DNA from: Quisquiliibacterium sp036525975
GTDB taxonomy: Bacteria > Pseudomonadota > Gammaproteobacteria > Burkholderiales > Burkholderiaceae_E
Length of the DNA: 20,384 bases
Direction of reading: 5' to 3'
NCBI GenBank assembly: GCA_036525975.1
Contig: DATCZK010000083.1
Location: 1 to 20,384, forward strand
Both the position numbers and the translations under genes were made by a program. Positions 8,731 through 16,310 of the stretch are shown one piece after another. Numbering within the stretch: position 1 is the first letter of the stretch; every line of letters starts with the position of its first letter. Under the pieces are notes generated by a model that saw only the letters and a program-made list of their open reading frames with translations, made no database searches and had not been told where the DNA came from.

Positions 8731-8810
8731 ACGCGGCTCACCGCGGCTCACCGCGGCTCACCGCGACCGAGCGCGGCCGGGCGCGGCCGGGCGCGGCCGA
8801 GAGCGCGGCT
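8721..8810. repeat. Decanucleotide tandem repeat, nine imperfect copies
   Basis: Units start at 8721, 8731, 8741, 8751, 8761, 8771, 8781, 8791 and about 8803. Examples are ACGCGGCTCA, CCGCGGCTCA (twice in a row), GCGCGGCCGG (twice in a row) and GCGCGGCCGA. The consensus is roughly NCGCGGCYNR. The array fills the whole gap between two convergent genes, includes the last codons and stop of mcd, and abuts the nudC stop codon (8810-8812). The 2-base insertion before the last copy breaks the period. Confidence 0.85.
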
Positions 8811-9646
8811 CAGCGCCCGACGCGCGCCAGCGTGTCCTCGATCAGCGCGCGGGCGATCGACAGCCGCGGCGGCAGCTGCGGCAGCGCCTCGGGCGCGAAC
8901 CACTGCGCGTCGGCCAGTTCGGCCGGATCCACCCGCAGTTCGCCGCCCGCATACTCGGCCTGGAACGCGATCATCAGCGAGTTCGGGAAAGGCCAGCTCT
9001 GGCTGCCGAAGTAGCGCAGGTTCGCCACCTCGACGCCCGTCTCTTCGCGCACCTCGCGGTGGATCGCGTCCTCGATCGTTTCGCCCGCCTCGAGAAAGCC
9101 GGCGAGCGCGCTGTAGCGCCCGGGGGGGAAGTTCAACCCGCGCCCGAGCAGCAGCTCGCGGCCGCGCGTGACCTGCACCATCATCGCCGGCGCGATCCGC
9201 GGGTAGGCGGTGAGCCCGCACGCCGGGCAGCGCTTCGCGCGCTCGCCCTGCGCCTGCTCGGTGGGCGTGCCGCAGGCGCCGCAGAACCGGTGCGTGCGAT
9301 CCCACTCCACGATCTGCACCGCGCGCATCGCGATCGCCAGCGTGGCGTCTTCGAGCACGCCGAACCAGCTGCGCAGCCCGGCCGCGCGCAGCCCCTCGGG
9401 CAGGCTCGGCTCCCCGCCTTGGCTGGCGGTCGCGAGCGCCACCGCGACGTGCGCGCGCCCCTCGTGGCGGCCGATCGCGTGGGCGCTGGCCGCGACCACC
9501 CCGGCCTCGCGGTAGAACCGCCACGGCAGCGCGCCGGGCGAGTCGCCGAACTGCACCAGCGCGTCGCGGTGGAACACGTAGGCGATCGCGTCGTCGTCCA
9601 GCGCGAGCGCGTGTTCCGGCACGAATCCGGGCGGCGTGATGATCAT
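8810..9646 (-). CDS. nudC: NADH pyrophosphatase / RNA decapping Nudix hydrolase
   Basis: 278 residues. NudC hydrolyses NADH to NMNH and AMP and removes NAD caps from RNA. The middle holds a four-cysteine zinc ribbon (C122, C125, C140, C143). The Nudix box runs G183 to V205, with G183, E189, R197, E198, E201, E202 and G204 all in register (GX5EX7REVXEEXGV). SQSWPFPNSLM (about 215-225) is the NADH-pyrophosphatase signature that follows the Nudix box and distinguishes NudC from other Nudix enzymes. The start is ATG 9646-9644; no good Shine-Dalgarno sequence is seen, so translation may depend on the upstream transcript. It lies 60 bp after the FmdB-like gene on the same strand and is probably the last gene of that run. 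Its end meets the tandem repeat. Confidence 0.93.
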   Translation of the reverse strand: MIITPPGFVPEHALALDDDAIAYVFHRDALVQFGDSPGALPWRFYREAGVVAASAHAIGRHEGRAHVAVALATASQGGEPSLPEGLRAAGLRSWFGVLEDATLAIAMRAVQIVEWDRTHRFCGACGTPTEQAQGERAKRCPACGLTAYPRIAPAMMVQVTRGRELLLGRGLNFPPGRYSALAGFLEAGETIEDAIHREVREETGVEVANLRYFGSQSWPFPNSLMIAFQAEYAGGELRVDPAELADAQWFAPEALPQLPPRLSIARALIEDTLARVGR

Positions 9647-9706
9647 GGGGCGCAGTCTATCGGGGCCCGCCGGCCTGCGCGTGCCCGCGCGCGCCGCCGA
9701 CCGGTC

Positions 9707-9928
9707 TCAGTGAAGCGCGCAGCTGCCCGGGCCGTCGGGGTGGCCGCAACTGCCGCACGCGCCGAGCGCCGCTGGCATCGCTTCAGGGGTCGAGGAGGTC
9801 GCGAACACCGACAGCCGCTTTTCCAGCCGCGTGGAACTGCAATGCGGGCACGCGAGCGCGGTGTCGGCACGCACGAGCTTCTCGAAGGCGCGGCCGCACG
9901 CGCGGCAATCGTATTCGTAGATCGGCAT
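9707..9928 (-). CDS. FmdB-like zinc ribbon protein
   Basis: 73 residues starting MPIYEYDCRACG, the hallmark of the FmdB/CxxC_CxxC_SSSS regulatory-protein family. Four cysteines (C8, C11, C27, C30) form a zinc ribbon. The tail is rich in Ser/Thr/Ala/Pro and adds GACGSCGHPDGPGSC with three further cysteines (C58, C61, C70), a common but unexplained feature of the family. The start codon ATG 9928-9926 is preceded by GAGGAG (plus-strand CTCCTC, 9938-9943) located inside the last codons of the transaminase gene, which ends only 5 bp upstream; the two are almost certainly co-transcribed. The name comes from a proposed regulator of formamidase genes; the actual role in betaproteobacteria is not established. 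Confidence 0.85.
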   Translation of the reverse strand: MPIYEYDCRACGRAFEKLVRADTALACPHCSSTRLEKRLSVFATSSTPEAMPAALGACGSCGHPDGPGSCALH

Positions 9929-9933
9929 GCGGT

Positions 9934-10857
9934 TCAGCTCCTCGTCTGGCCGAGAGTGTAGCGCACCGGCTCCACGTAGCGCGGGTTCTCGTGCAGCCGC
10001 CAGTAGGCGGCCTGCAGCCGCTCGGTCACCGGCCCGAACCGGCCCGCGGGCCGCCCCGCGACCGGCGCGCCGTCGACCCGGGCGACCGCGATCACGCCTC
10101 CGCCGGTGCTGGTGAGAAAGACCTCGTCGGCCGCGCGCAGCTCGTGGGCGGGCAGCGCGCGCACCTGCACCTCGAAGCCCTCGGCGCGCGCCATCTCGAT
10201 CGCGGTGCGCCGCGAAACCCCCTCGAGCACGCCGGCGGCCGGCGTCACGAGCCGCGCGCCCTCGGGCCCGCCGAACACCGCGAACACGTTGAAGCCCGGC
10301 CCCTCGGCGATGTTGCCCGCGGCGTCGACGAGCGCCGCCGTCTCGCCGCCCTGCTCGTAGGCGTGGAACAGCCCCATCACGAAGTCGAGCCAGTGGTAGT
10401 TCTTCACGCGCGGGTCCACGCTCGCGGGCGCGATGCGCTGCTGCGGCGCGACGACCAGGTTCACGCCGCGGCGCTGCTTGTCGGGGTCGGCGATCCAGAC
10501 GAACGGGATCGCGAAGGCCATGAAGCGGTTGGTGCAGGTGCGCGGGTCGCGCGAACCGGGCGCGGGCAGCCCGCGCGTGCACAGCACCTCCACGTAGGCG
10601 TCGCGCAGCCCGGCGCGCGCCGTGCACTCGTGCATCACCGCGCGCATCCGCTCGCGCGAGACGCCGGGGTCGAGCCGCAGCGCCGCCAGGCTCGCCTCGA
10701 AGCGGTCGAGGTGATCGTCGAGCCTGAAGAAGTTCCCCTGCCACACGTGCGCCACGTCGTAGGTGGCGTCCGAGTGCAGGAAGCCCCAGTCGAAGATCGA
10801 CACCTTCGCGTCTTGCGGCGCGACGAACTCGCCGTCGACGAATGCGCAGCCCTTCAT
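9934..10857 (-). CDS. Fold-type IV PLP aminotransferase, (R)-amine/D-amino-acid transaminase-like
   Basis: 307 residues from ATG 10857-10855. An upstream GTG (10863) was rejected because it lies within the Shine-Dalgarno sequence GGAGG (10867-10863). Class IV features: catalytic lysine K152 in RVKNYHW, AEGPGFN at 184-190, and the phosphate-binding STGGG at 250-254. The N-terminal block FLHSDATYDV (26-35) followed by RLDDHLDRFEAS (45-56) resembles the (R)-selective amine transaminases of Aspergillus terreus and Arthrobacter more than BCAT (IlvE). Residues matching the A. terreus specificity set are H28, Y33, V35, E90 and W156; Y88 replaces Phe, and the arginine of the flexible loop is shifted (R103). 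It follows the D-aminoacylase gene by 16 bp, which fits a role with D-configured substrates. Annotation as D-amino acid transaminase is the conservative alternative. Confidence 0.85.
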   Translation of the reverse strand: MKGCAFVDGEFVAPQDAKVSIFDWGFLHSDATYDVAHVWQGNFFRLDDHLDRFEASLAALRLDPGVSRERMRAVMHECTARAGLRDAYVEVLCTRGLPAPGSRDPRTCTNRFMAFAIPFVWIADPDKQRRGVNLVVAPQQRIAPASVDPRVKNYHWLDFVMGLFHAYEQGGETAALVDAAGNIAEGPGFNVFAVFGGPEGARLVTPAAGVLEGVSRRTAIEMARAEGFEVQVRALPAHELRAADEVFLTSTGGGVIAVARVDGAPVAGRPAGRFGPVTERLQAAYWRLHENPRYVEPVRYTLGQTRS

Positions 10858-10862
10858 CGTCA

Positions 10863-10867
10863 CCTCC
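10863..10867 (-). promoter_or_regulatory. Shine-Dalgarno site deciding the transaminase start
   Basis: Minus-strand GGAGG ends 5 nt before ATG 10857. It overlaps a GTG that could otherwise be read as the start (GTG-ACG-ATG), which favours the ATG. Confidence 0.7.
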
Positions 10868-10873
10868 CGCGCC

Positions 10874-12376
10874 TCAAGCGTTCATCGTCGGCGCCGCCGC
10901 CGCGTCGTAGCGCGGCAGGTCGAGCTGCTGGCGGCGCAGCGCCCGCCCGGGCCGCTCGCCGGTGCTCGCGCCGTCGCGCCAGACCACGCGCCCGTTCACG
11001 ATCACCGTCTCGATCCCGGCGGCCGGCGCGATCGGTCGCTCGAAGCTCGCGCGATCGATCACCGTCTCCGGGTCGAACAGCACCAGGTCGGCGTACGCGC
11101 CCTCGCGCACCACGCCGCGGTCGGCGAGCCCGAACTGGCGCGCCGGCAGCGAGGTCATCTTGCGCACCGCCTCCTCGAGGCTGAACAGCCCGAGCTCGCG
11201 CGCGTAGTGCCCGAGCACGCGCGGGAAGGTGCCCCACAGCCGCGGGTGCGGGTGCACGTCGTGCGGCAGCCCGTCCGAGCCGATCATCGCGTGCGGGTTC
11301 GCGAGGATGTTGCGCACGTCGCCCTCGTCCATCATGAAGTAGATGCCGGTGGCCGGCTGCAGCCGCTCGATCGCCTCCTCGGCGGTGCAGTTCATCTCGG
11401 CGGCGATCTCGTCGAGGTCGCGCCCGGCGGCGTCGGCGCGCGCGCCCGACCACGCGACCACGGTGCGGCTCGCGCGCGACCACGGCAGCACGTGCAGCAT
11501 CGTGGAGCCGGCCACGTAGGGGTACACGTCCAGCCCCACCGGCTGGCGCTCGCGCGCCGCCTCGATCGCGGCCAGCGTCTCGCGCGAGCGGCCGTGGTTC
11601 GTGTGGCCCGCGCACTTGTGGTGCGAGATCACCACCGGCACGCGCGCGGCGCGCCCGATCGCGAAGGTCTCCTCGAGCGATTCGAGCACGTCGTCGCTCT
11701 CGTCGCGCATGTGCGTGGCGTGCACGCCGCCGGCCGCGTGCACGGCCTTCACCAGCGCGATCACCTCGTCGGTGCTGGCGGCGTTCGCGGGCGGGTAGTA
11801 CAGCCCCGTGGACAGCCCGATCGCCCCGGCCTCGAGAGCGGCCTCGAGCGCGGCGCGCATCCGCGCGATCTCGTCGGCGTTGGCCGGCCGCCCGAGGTCG
11901 CTCATCGCGCCCACGCGCAGCGTCGTGTGGCCCACCAGGCAGGCGGCGTTCAGGGCCGCAGGCGCGGCGTCGAGCGCGTCGAGGTAGCTGGCGAAGGTGG
12001 CGTGGAACTGCGCGGGCGTCTCCACGATCAGGTCGAGCGGCGCGGGCGGGCGGCGGTCGATCGCGAGCGGCGCGAGGCTGATCCCGCAGTTGCCGGTGAT
12101 CACCGTGGTCACCCCCTGGCTCACCTTGCACGCGGCCAGCGGGTCGGCGAGCAGCATCCGGTCGTCGTGGGTGTGCACGTCGATGAAGCCGGGGGCGAGC
12201 GCCTTGCCGCGGGCGTCGATTTCGACGCCCGCGCGCCAGCCGGAGAGGTCGCCGAGGGCGACGATGCGCTCGCCTCGCACCGCGACGTCGGCGGTGGCGC
12301 TCCCGCCGCCCAGGCCGTCGATCAGCCGCGCTGCTCGTATCAGCAGGTCGGCACGGGTATCCTTGAGTTCAGTCAT
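10874..12376 (-). CDS. N-acyl-D-amino-acid deacylase (D-aminoacylase)
   Basis: Zinc amidohydrolase that releases D-amino acids from N-acyl-D-amino acids; 500 residues from ATG 12376-12374. An in-frame ATG at 12430 would add 18 residues (MIRGGFRDNRLRAPTVCA) of poor character. Amidohydrolase signature PGFIDVHTHDD at 62-72 (H68, H70). The metal-bridging cysteine of the D-aminoacylase branch is C97 in TGNCGIS. Other expected ligands lie near H219 and in SHHK (252-253), and the catalytic aspartate near 368 in GSDGLPHD; this spacing is close to the Alcaligenes enzyme (C96, H220, H250, D366). The C-terminus closes the small beta-domain (ADLVLFDPETVIDRASFE). The next gene on the same strand starts 16 bp later. 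A weak -10-like GACAAT lies at 12409-12404. Divergent from argC. Confidence 0.92.
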   Translation of the reverse strand: MTELKDTRADLLIRAARLIDGLGGGSATADVAVRGERIVALGDLSGWRAGVEIDARGKALAPGFIDVHTHDDRMLLADPLAACKVSQGVTTVITGNCGISLAPLAIDRRPPAPLDLIVETPAQFHATFASYLDALDAAPAALNAACLVGHTTLRVGAMSDLGRPANADEIARMRAALEAALEAGAIGLSTGLYYPPANAASTDEVIALVKAVHAAGGVHATHMRDESDDVLESLEETFAIGRAARVPVVISHHKCAGHTNHGRSRETLAAIEAARERQPVGLDVYPYVAGSTMLHVLPWSRASRTVVAWSGARADAAGRDLDEIAAEMNCTAEEAIERLQPATGIYFMMDEGDVRNILANPHAMIGSDGLPHDVHPHPRLWGTFPRVLGHYARELGLFSLEEAVRKMTSLPARQFGLADRGVVREGAYADLVLFDPETVIDRASFERPIAPAAGIETVIVNGRVVWRDGASTGERPGRALRRQQLDLPRYDAAAAPTMNA

Positions 12377-12461
12377 TGCGCACACGGTTGGGGCCCGGAG
12401 ACGATTGTCGCGAAAACCGCCCCGGATCATCGGGCAAGCCCGGCATCGCGACCGACGTATC

Positions 12462-12489
12462 TTATCCTTGGGGCTTTATCCTTGGGGCT
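12462..12489. repeat. Perfect 14-bp direct tandem repeat in the argC upstream region
   Basis: TTATCCTTGGGGCT occurs twice, head to tail (12462-12475, 12476-12489), 71 bp before the argC start, in the 184-bp divergent region between the D-aminoacylase gene and argC. It is locally AT-richer than its surroundings. The remainder of the region shows no convincing promoter on either strand. Confidence 0.9.
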
Positions 12490-12560
12490 GGCTCGTTGGC
12501 GCGGGGGGGCGAGACTCGTCCTTTGGGTGAGCGGGCCGGTGAGGGGGCGAGGGGAGAGCG

Positions 12561-13505
12561 ATGGCAGCGAAGGTTTTCGTCGACGGGCAGGAGGGCACCA
12601 CGGGCTTGCGCATCCACGAGGTGCTGGCCGCGCGCTCCGACGTGGAGCTGCTTCGCATCGCGCCCGAGCTGCGCAAGGACGCCGCCGAGCGCGCGCGCAT
12701 GCTCAACGCCGCGGACGTGGCCTTCCTGTGCCTGCCCGACGCGGCCGCGCGCGAGTCCGCGGCCATGGTCACCAACCCGAACACCTGCGTGATCGACGCG
12801 AGCACTGCGCACCGCACCGCGACCGACTGGGTGTTCGGGATGCCCGAGCTCGCGCCCGGCCAGCGCGACGCGCTGCGGCGCTCCAAGCGCATCGCCAACC
12901 CGGGGTGCCACGCGTCGGCCTTCGTGCTGCTGCTGCGCCCGCTCGTGGACGCCGGCATCGTGCCGCGCGCGCTGCCGCTGTCGGCCAGCTCGATCAGCGG
13001 CTACTCGGGCGGGGGCAAGTCGATGATCGCCGCCTACGAGGCCGGCGCGCCCAAGCTCGCCGCGCCGCGCCCCTACGCGCTCACGCTCGCGCACAAGCAC
13101 CTGCCCGAAATGGTCGCGCACACCGGCATCGCCGCCGCGCCGGTGTTCATGCCGATCGTGGCCAGCTTCTACAAGGGGCTGGCGGTGTTCGTCCCGCTGC
13201 ACCTCGCGCAGCTGCGCCCGGGCACCACCGGGGCGGCGATGCTCGAGGCGTTCCAGCGCCACTACGAGGGCGAGCGTTTCATCCGCGTGCTGCCGCCCTC
13301 GGACCCGGCGGCGCTGGACGAGGGATTTTTCGACGTGCAGGCGTGCAACGACACCAACCGCGCCGACATCGTGGTGTTCGCGAACGACCAGCGCGCGGTG
13401 CTCGCGTGCCGGCTCGACAACCTGGGCAAGGGCGCGAGCGGCGCGGCGGTGCAGGCGATGAACGTGCACCTGGGCCTCGACGAGGCGGCCGGCCTGCAGG
13501 CCTGA
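12561..13505 (+). CDS. argC: N-acetyl-gamma-glutamyl-phosphate reductase, short (type 2) form
   Basis: Third enzyme of arginine biosynthesis: NADPH-dependent reduction of N-acetyl-glutamyl-phosphate to the semialdehyde. 314 residues, the length of the short (type 2) ArgC class. The N-terminal nucleotide-binding part begins KVFVDGQEGTTGLRIHEVL (4-22), typical of this class. The catalytic cysteine is C116 in ANPGCHAS, and the histidine-containing AHKHLPEM follows later. The SISGYSGGGKSMI segment is conserved in the family. The ATG at 12561 is preceded by GGGGAGA. A small YdcH-like gene follows after 24 bp, probably co-transcribed. No other arg gene is nearby. Confidence 0.93.
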   Translation: MAAKVFVDGQEGTTGLRIHEVLAARSDVELLRIAPELRKDAAERARMLNAADVAFLCLPDAAARESAAMVTNPNTCVIDASTAHRTATDWVFGMPELAPGQRDALRRSKRIANPGCHASAFVLLLRPLVDAGIVPRALPLSASSISGYSGGGKSMIAAYEAGAPKLAAPRPYALTLAHKHLPEMVAHTGIAAAPVFMPIVASFYKGLAVFVPLHLAQLRPGTTGAAMLEAFQRHYEGERFIRVLPPSDPAALDEGFFDVQACNDTNRADIVVFANDQRAVLACRLDNLGKGASGAAVQAMNVHLGLDEAAGLQA

Positions 13506-13517
13506 TTGACACTGACC

Positions 13518-13524
13518 GGAGGAG
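13518..13524 (+). promoter_or_regulatory. Shine-Dalgarno site fixing the GTG start of the YdcH-like gene
   Basis: GGAGGAG ends 5 nt before GTG 13530, in the short gap after argC. It argues for GTG 13530 over the in-frame TTG at 13506. Confidence 0.8.
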
Positions 13525-13529
13525 CCAAC

Positions 13530-13748
13530 GTGTTTCCAGAATTCCAAGACCTGATGAATCGGCTCAACCAGAGCGACCCGCGCTTCCGCAGTTTGTACGA
13601 CAAGCACGAGGCGCTCGACGAGAAGATCAGCAGGCTGGACGCGCGAGTCGAGCCCGCCACCGATCTCGAGATCGAGGTGCTCAAGAAGGAGAAGCTGCTG
13701 CTGAAGGATCAGATCTACGAGATCCTCAGGAAGGCGAGCGCCGGCTAG
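13530..13748 (+). CDS. YdcH family (DUF465) small coiled-coil protein
   Basis: 72 residues starting at GTG (MFPEFQDLMNRLNQ). Length and content match the DUF465/YdcH family of small cytoplasmic proteins: a first helix (residues 3-13), the DPRFRSLYDKHEALDEKI motif, then a second Lys/Glu/Leu-rich helix (about 46-68, LEIEVLKKEKLLLKDQIYEI) that forms a helical hairpin or coiled coil. Biochemical role is not established. It follows argC closely and has its own strong Shine-Dalgarno sequence. Its TAG stop (13746-13748) overlaps the TAG stop of gyrB on the other strand within the palindrome CTAG. Confidence 0.88.
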   Translation: MFPEFQDLMNRLNQSDPRFRSLYDKHEALDEKISRLDARVEPATDLEIEVLKKEKLLLKDQIYEILRKASAG

Positions 13749-16273
13749 ACGTCGATGTTCCTCGCCACCAGCGCGTTGCTCTCGATGAACGCGCGGCGCG
13801 GCTCCACGTCGTCGCCCATCAGCGTGGTGAAGATCTGGTCGGCGGCGATCGCGTCGTCGATCTGCACCTTGAGCAGCCTGCGCGCGGCCGGGTCCACGGT
13901 GGTCTCCCACAGCTGCTCGGCGTTCATCTCTCCGAGCCCCTTGTAGCGCTGGCGCCCCACGCCGCGCTCGGCCTCGGCGAGCAGCCAGCCGATCGCGCTG
14001 CGGAAATCGTCCACCGACTGGCTGCGCTGCTTGTCGCCCTCGCCGCGCCGGATCTCGGCGCCCTCGCCCACCAGGCCGCCGATCGTGCGCGAACACTCCA
14101 CCAGCGCCAGGTAGTCCGAGGACACGAGGAAGTCGGGGTCGATCACGCTGGTCTTGACGTTGCCGTGCACGACGCGCTCGGTCACCAGCACCCAGTCCTC
14201 GCTCTTCTCGTCGAAGTGCGCGCTCGCCGTGGCCGGAGCAACGTGGCGCGCGTTGGTGGCCAGCCTGCCGATCGCCTCGCTGAGCGCGAGCGCCGACGCG
14301 CGCGCCGACGCGGCGTCGGACAGCGATAGCTCGCACCCCTCGAGGATCGCGCGCAGCGCGTCGGGCTCGATGATCCGCGACAGTCGGTCGATCACGGCCT
14401 CGGCCACCAGGTAGCGCCGCGCCAGTTCGCCCAGCGCCTCGCCGCCGATCGGCTCGGCGCCCGCCGCGGGCAGCAGCAGCGCGCCGTCCAGGGCGTGGCG
14501 CAGCATGTACTGGTTGAGCTCGTGGTCGTCCTTGAGGTATCGCTCGTCCTTGCCGTGCTTGACCCTGTACAGCGGCGGCTGCGCGATGTAGACGTAGCCG
14601 CGCTCGATCAGCTCCGGCATCTGGCGATAGAACAGCGTGAGCAGCAGCGTGCGGATGTGGCTGCCGTCCACGTCGGCGTCGGTCATGATGATGATGCGGT
14701 GGTAGCGCACCTTGGCTGCCTCGAACTCCGGGCCGATGCCCGTGCCCAGCGCCGTGATCAGCGTGGCGATCTGCTCGGAGGCGATCAGCTTGTCGAAGCG
14801 CGCCTTCTCCACGTTGAGCACCTTGCCTCGCAGCGGCAGCACCGCCTGGAACTTGCGGTCGCGCCCCTGCTTGGCCGAGCCGCCGGCGGAGTCGCCCTCC
14901 ACGATGAACAGCTCCGACTTCGCCGGATCCTTCTCCTGGCAGTCGGCGAGCTTGCCGGGCAGGCCGACGCCGTCGAGCAGCCCCTTGCGGCGCGTCATCT
15001 CGCGCGCCTTGCGCGCGGCGTCGCGGGCGCGCGCCGCGTCGACGATCTTGCCGCAGATGATCTTCGCGTCGATCGGGGTTTCGAGCAGGAACTCCTCGAG
15101 CGCCTTCGCAATCACCTCCTCGACCGGGCCGCGCACTTCGGACGAGACCAGCTTGTCCTTGGTCTGCGAGCTGAACTTGGGCTCGGGCACCTTCACGCTC
15201 AGAACGCAGGCGAGGCCCTCGCGCATGTCGTCGCCGGTGGTCTCCACCTTGGCTTTCTTGGCGAACTCGCCCTGCTCGATGTAGCGGTTGATCACGCGCG
15301 TCATCGCCTGGCGCAGCCCCGTGAGGTGCGTGCCGCCGTCGCGCTGCGGGATGTTGTTGGTGAAGCACAGCACCTGCTCGCTGTAGCCGTCGTTCCACTG
15401 CATGGCCACTTCCACGCCGATCGACAGGCCCGCTTCGGTGTCGCGCGAGCCCACGGCGTGGAACACGTTCTGGTGCAGCGCGCTCTTGGTGCGGTTGATG
15501 TACTCGACGAAGCCCTTCACGCCCCCGGAGAACGCGAAATCCTCCTCCTTGCCCTGGCGCTGGTCCACGAGCTTGATGCGCACGCCGTTGTTCAGGAACG
15601 AGAGCTCGCGCAGCCGCTTGGCGAGGATCTCGTAGTGGTATTCGATGTTGTCGAAGATCAGGTCGTCGGCCAGGAAGTGCACCTCGGTGCCGCGCTTCTC
15701 GGTCGTGCCGGTGACCCTGATCGGCGAGCACAGCACGCTCTGGCCGGGCGCGTAGCCGTTGGCGTCCACGCCCTCGGGCACCTTCATCTCGGCCAGTTCG
15801 CGATCCTGGACGACGCCGCGATGGAACTCCATGAAGTGGGCCTTGCCGTTGCGCTTGATCGTGAGCCGAAGCCACTTCGACAGGCCGTTCACGCACGACA
15901 CGCCCACGCCGTGCAGTCCGCCCGAGACCTTGTAGCTGTTCTGGTCGAACTTGCCGCCGGCGTGCAACTCGGTCATCACGATCTCGGCGGCGCTTCGCTT
16001 GGGCTCGTGCTTGTCGTTCCACTTCACGCCGGTGGGAATGCCCCTGCCGTTGTCGATCACCGAGATCGAGTTGTCGGTGTGGATCGTGACCACGATCTCG
16101 TCGCAGTGCCCGGCGAGCGACTCGTCGATCGCGTTGTCCACCACCTCGAACACCAGGTGGTGCAGACCGGTGCCGTCGGAGGTGTCGCCGATGTACATGC
16201 CGGGGCGTTTGCGCACCGCCTCGAGGCCTTCGAGGATCTGGATCGAATCGGTGTCGTACAGCTTTTCGGTCAT
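13745..16273 (-). CDS. gyrB: DNA gyrase subunit B
   Basis: ATPase subunit of gyrase, which introduces negative supercoils with GyrA. 842 residues, in the upper range for proteobacterial GyrB (804 in E. coli). The GHKL ATPase domain has EVVDNAIDES (43-52) with the Mg2+-binding asparagine N47, and DNGRGIP (74-80). The transducer domain contains the TNNIPQRDGGTHLTG run. TOPRIM: IVEGDSAGGSAKQGRD, PLRGKVLNVEKA and MTDADVDGSHI supply the acidic metal ligands. The C-terminal tail has GLGEMNAEQLWETT. The segment between TOPRIM and tail is longer than in short GyrBs and carries the usual proteobacterial insert. The start ATG 16273-16271 lies 37 bp after the dnaN stop, so dnaN and gyrB probably share a transcript. 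The end overlaps the convergent YdcH gene by four bases. Confidence 0.98.
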   Translation of the reverse strand: MTEKLYDTDSIQILEGLEAVRKRPGMYIGDTSDGTGLHHLVFEVVDNAIDESLAGHCDEIVVTIHTDNSISVIDNGRGIPTGVKWNDKHEPKRSAAEIVMTELHAGGKFDQNSYKVSGGLHGVGVSCVNGLSKWLRLTIKRNGKAHFMEFHRGVVQDRELAEMKVPEGVDANGYAPGQSVLCSPIRVTGTTEKRGTEVHFLADDLIFDNIEYHYEILAKRLRELSFLNNGVRIKLVDQRQGKEEDFAFSGGVKGFVEYINRTKSALHQNVFHAVGSRDTEAGLSIGVEVAMQWNDGYSEQVLCFTNNIPQRDGGTHLTGLRQAMTRVINRYIEQGEFAKKAKVETTGDDMREGLACVLSVKVPEPKFSSQTKDKLVSSEVRGPVEEVIAKALEEFLLETPIDAKIICGKIVDAARARDAARKAREMTRRKGLLDGVGLPGKLADCQEKDPAKSELFIVEGDSAGGSAKQGRDRKFQAVLPLRGKVLNVEKARFDKLIASEQIATLITALGTGIGPEFEAAKVRYHRIIIMTDADVDGSHIRTLLLTLFYRQMPELIERGYVYIAQPPLYRVKHGKDERYLKDDHELNQYMLRHALDGALLLPAAGAEPIGGEALGELARRYLVAEAVIDRLSRIIEPDALRAILEGCELSLSDAASARASALALSEAIGRLATNARHVAPATASAHFDEKSEDWVLVTERVVHGNVKTSVIDPDFLVSSDYLALVECSRTIGGLVGEGAEIRRGEGDKQRSQSVDDFRSAIGWLLAEAERGVGRQRYKGLGEMNAEQLWETTVDPAARRLLKVQIDDAIAADQIFTTLMGDDVEPRRAFIESNALVARNIDV

Positions 16274-16310
16274 CGCGTTCTCGGTCAGGGGGCGGGGCTT
16301 CGCGCGCGCG

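Noticed and set aside
8721..8810. CRISPR array
   Set aside because: Units are 10 bp with no spacers and no cas genes nearby; this is a simple tandem repeat.
12377..12430. Longer N-terminus for D-aminoacylase from ATG 12430
   Set aside because: The extra 18 residues do not resemble the family and a possible -10 element lies within them.
12462..16022. 1186-residue minus-strand frame over gyrB and argC
   Set aside because: Runs in the wrong frame of gyrB and antisense to argC; composition is Arg/Ala/Gly noise.
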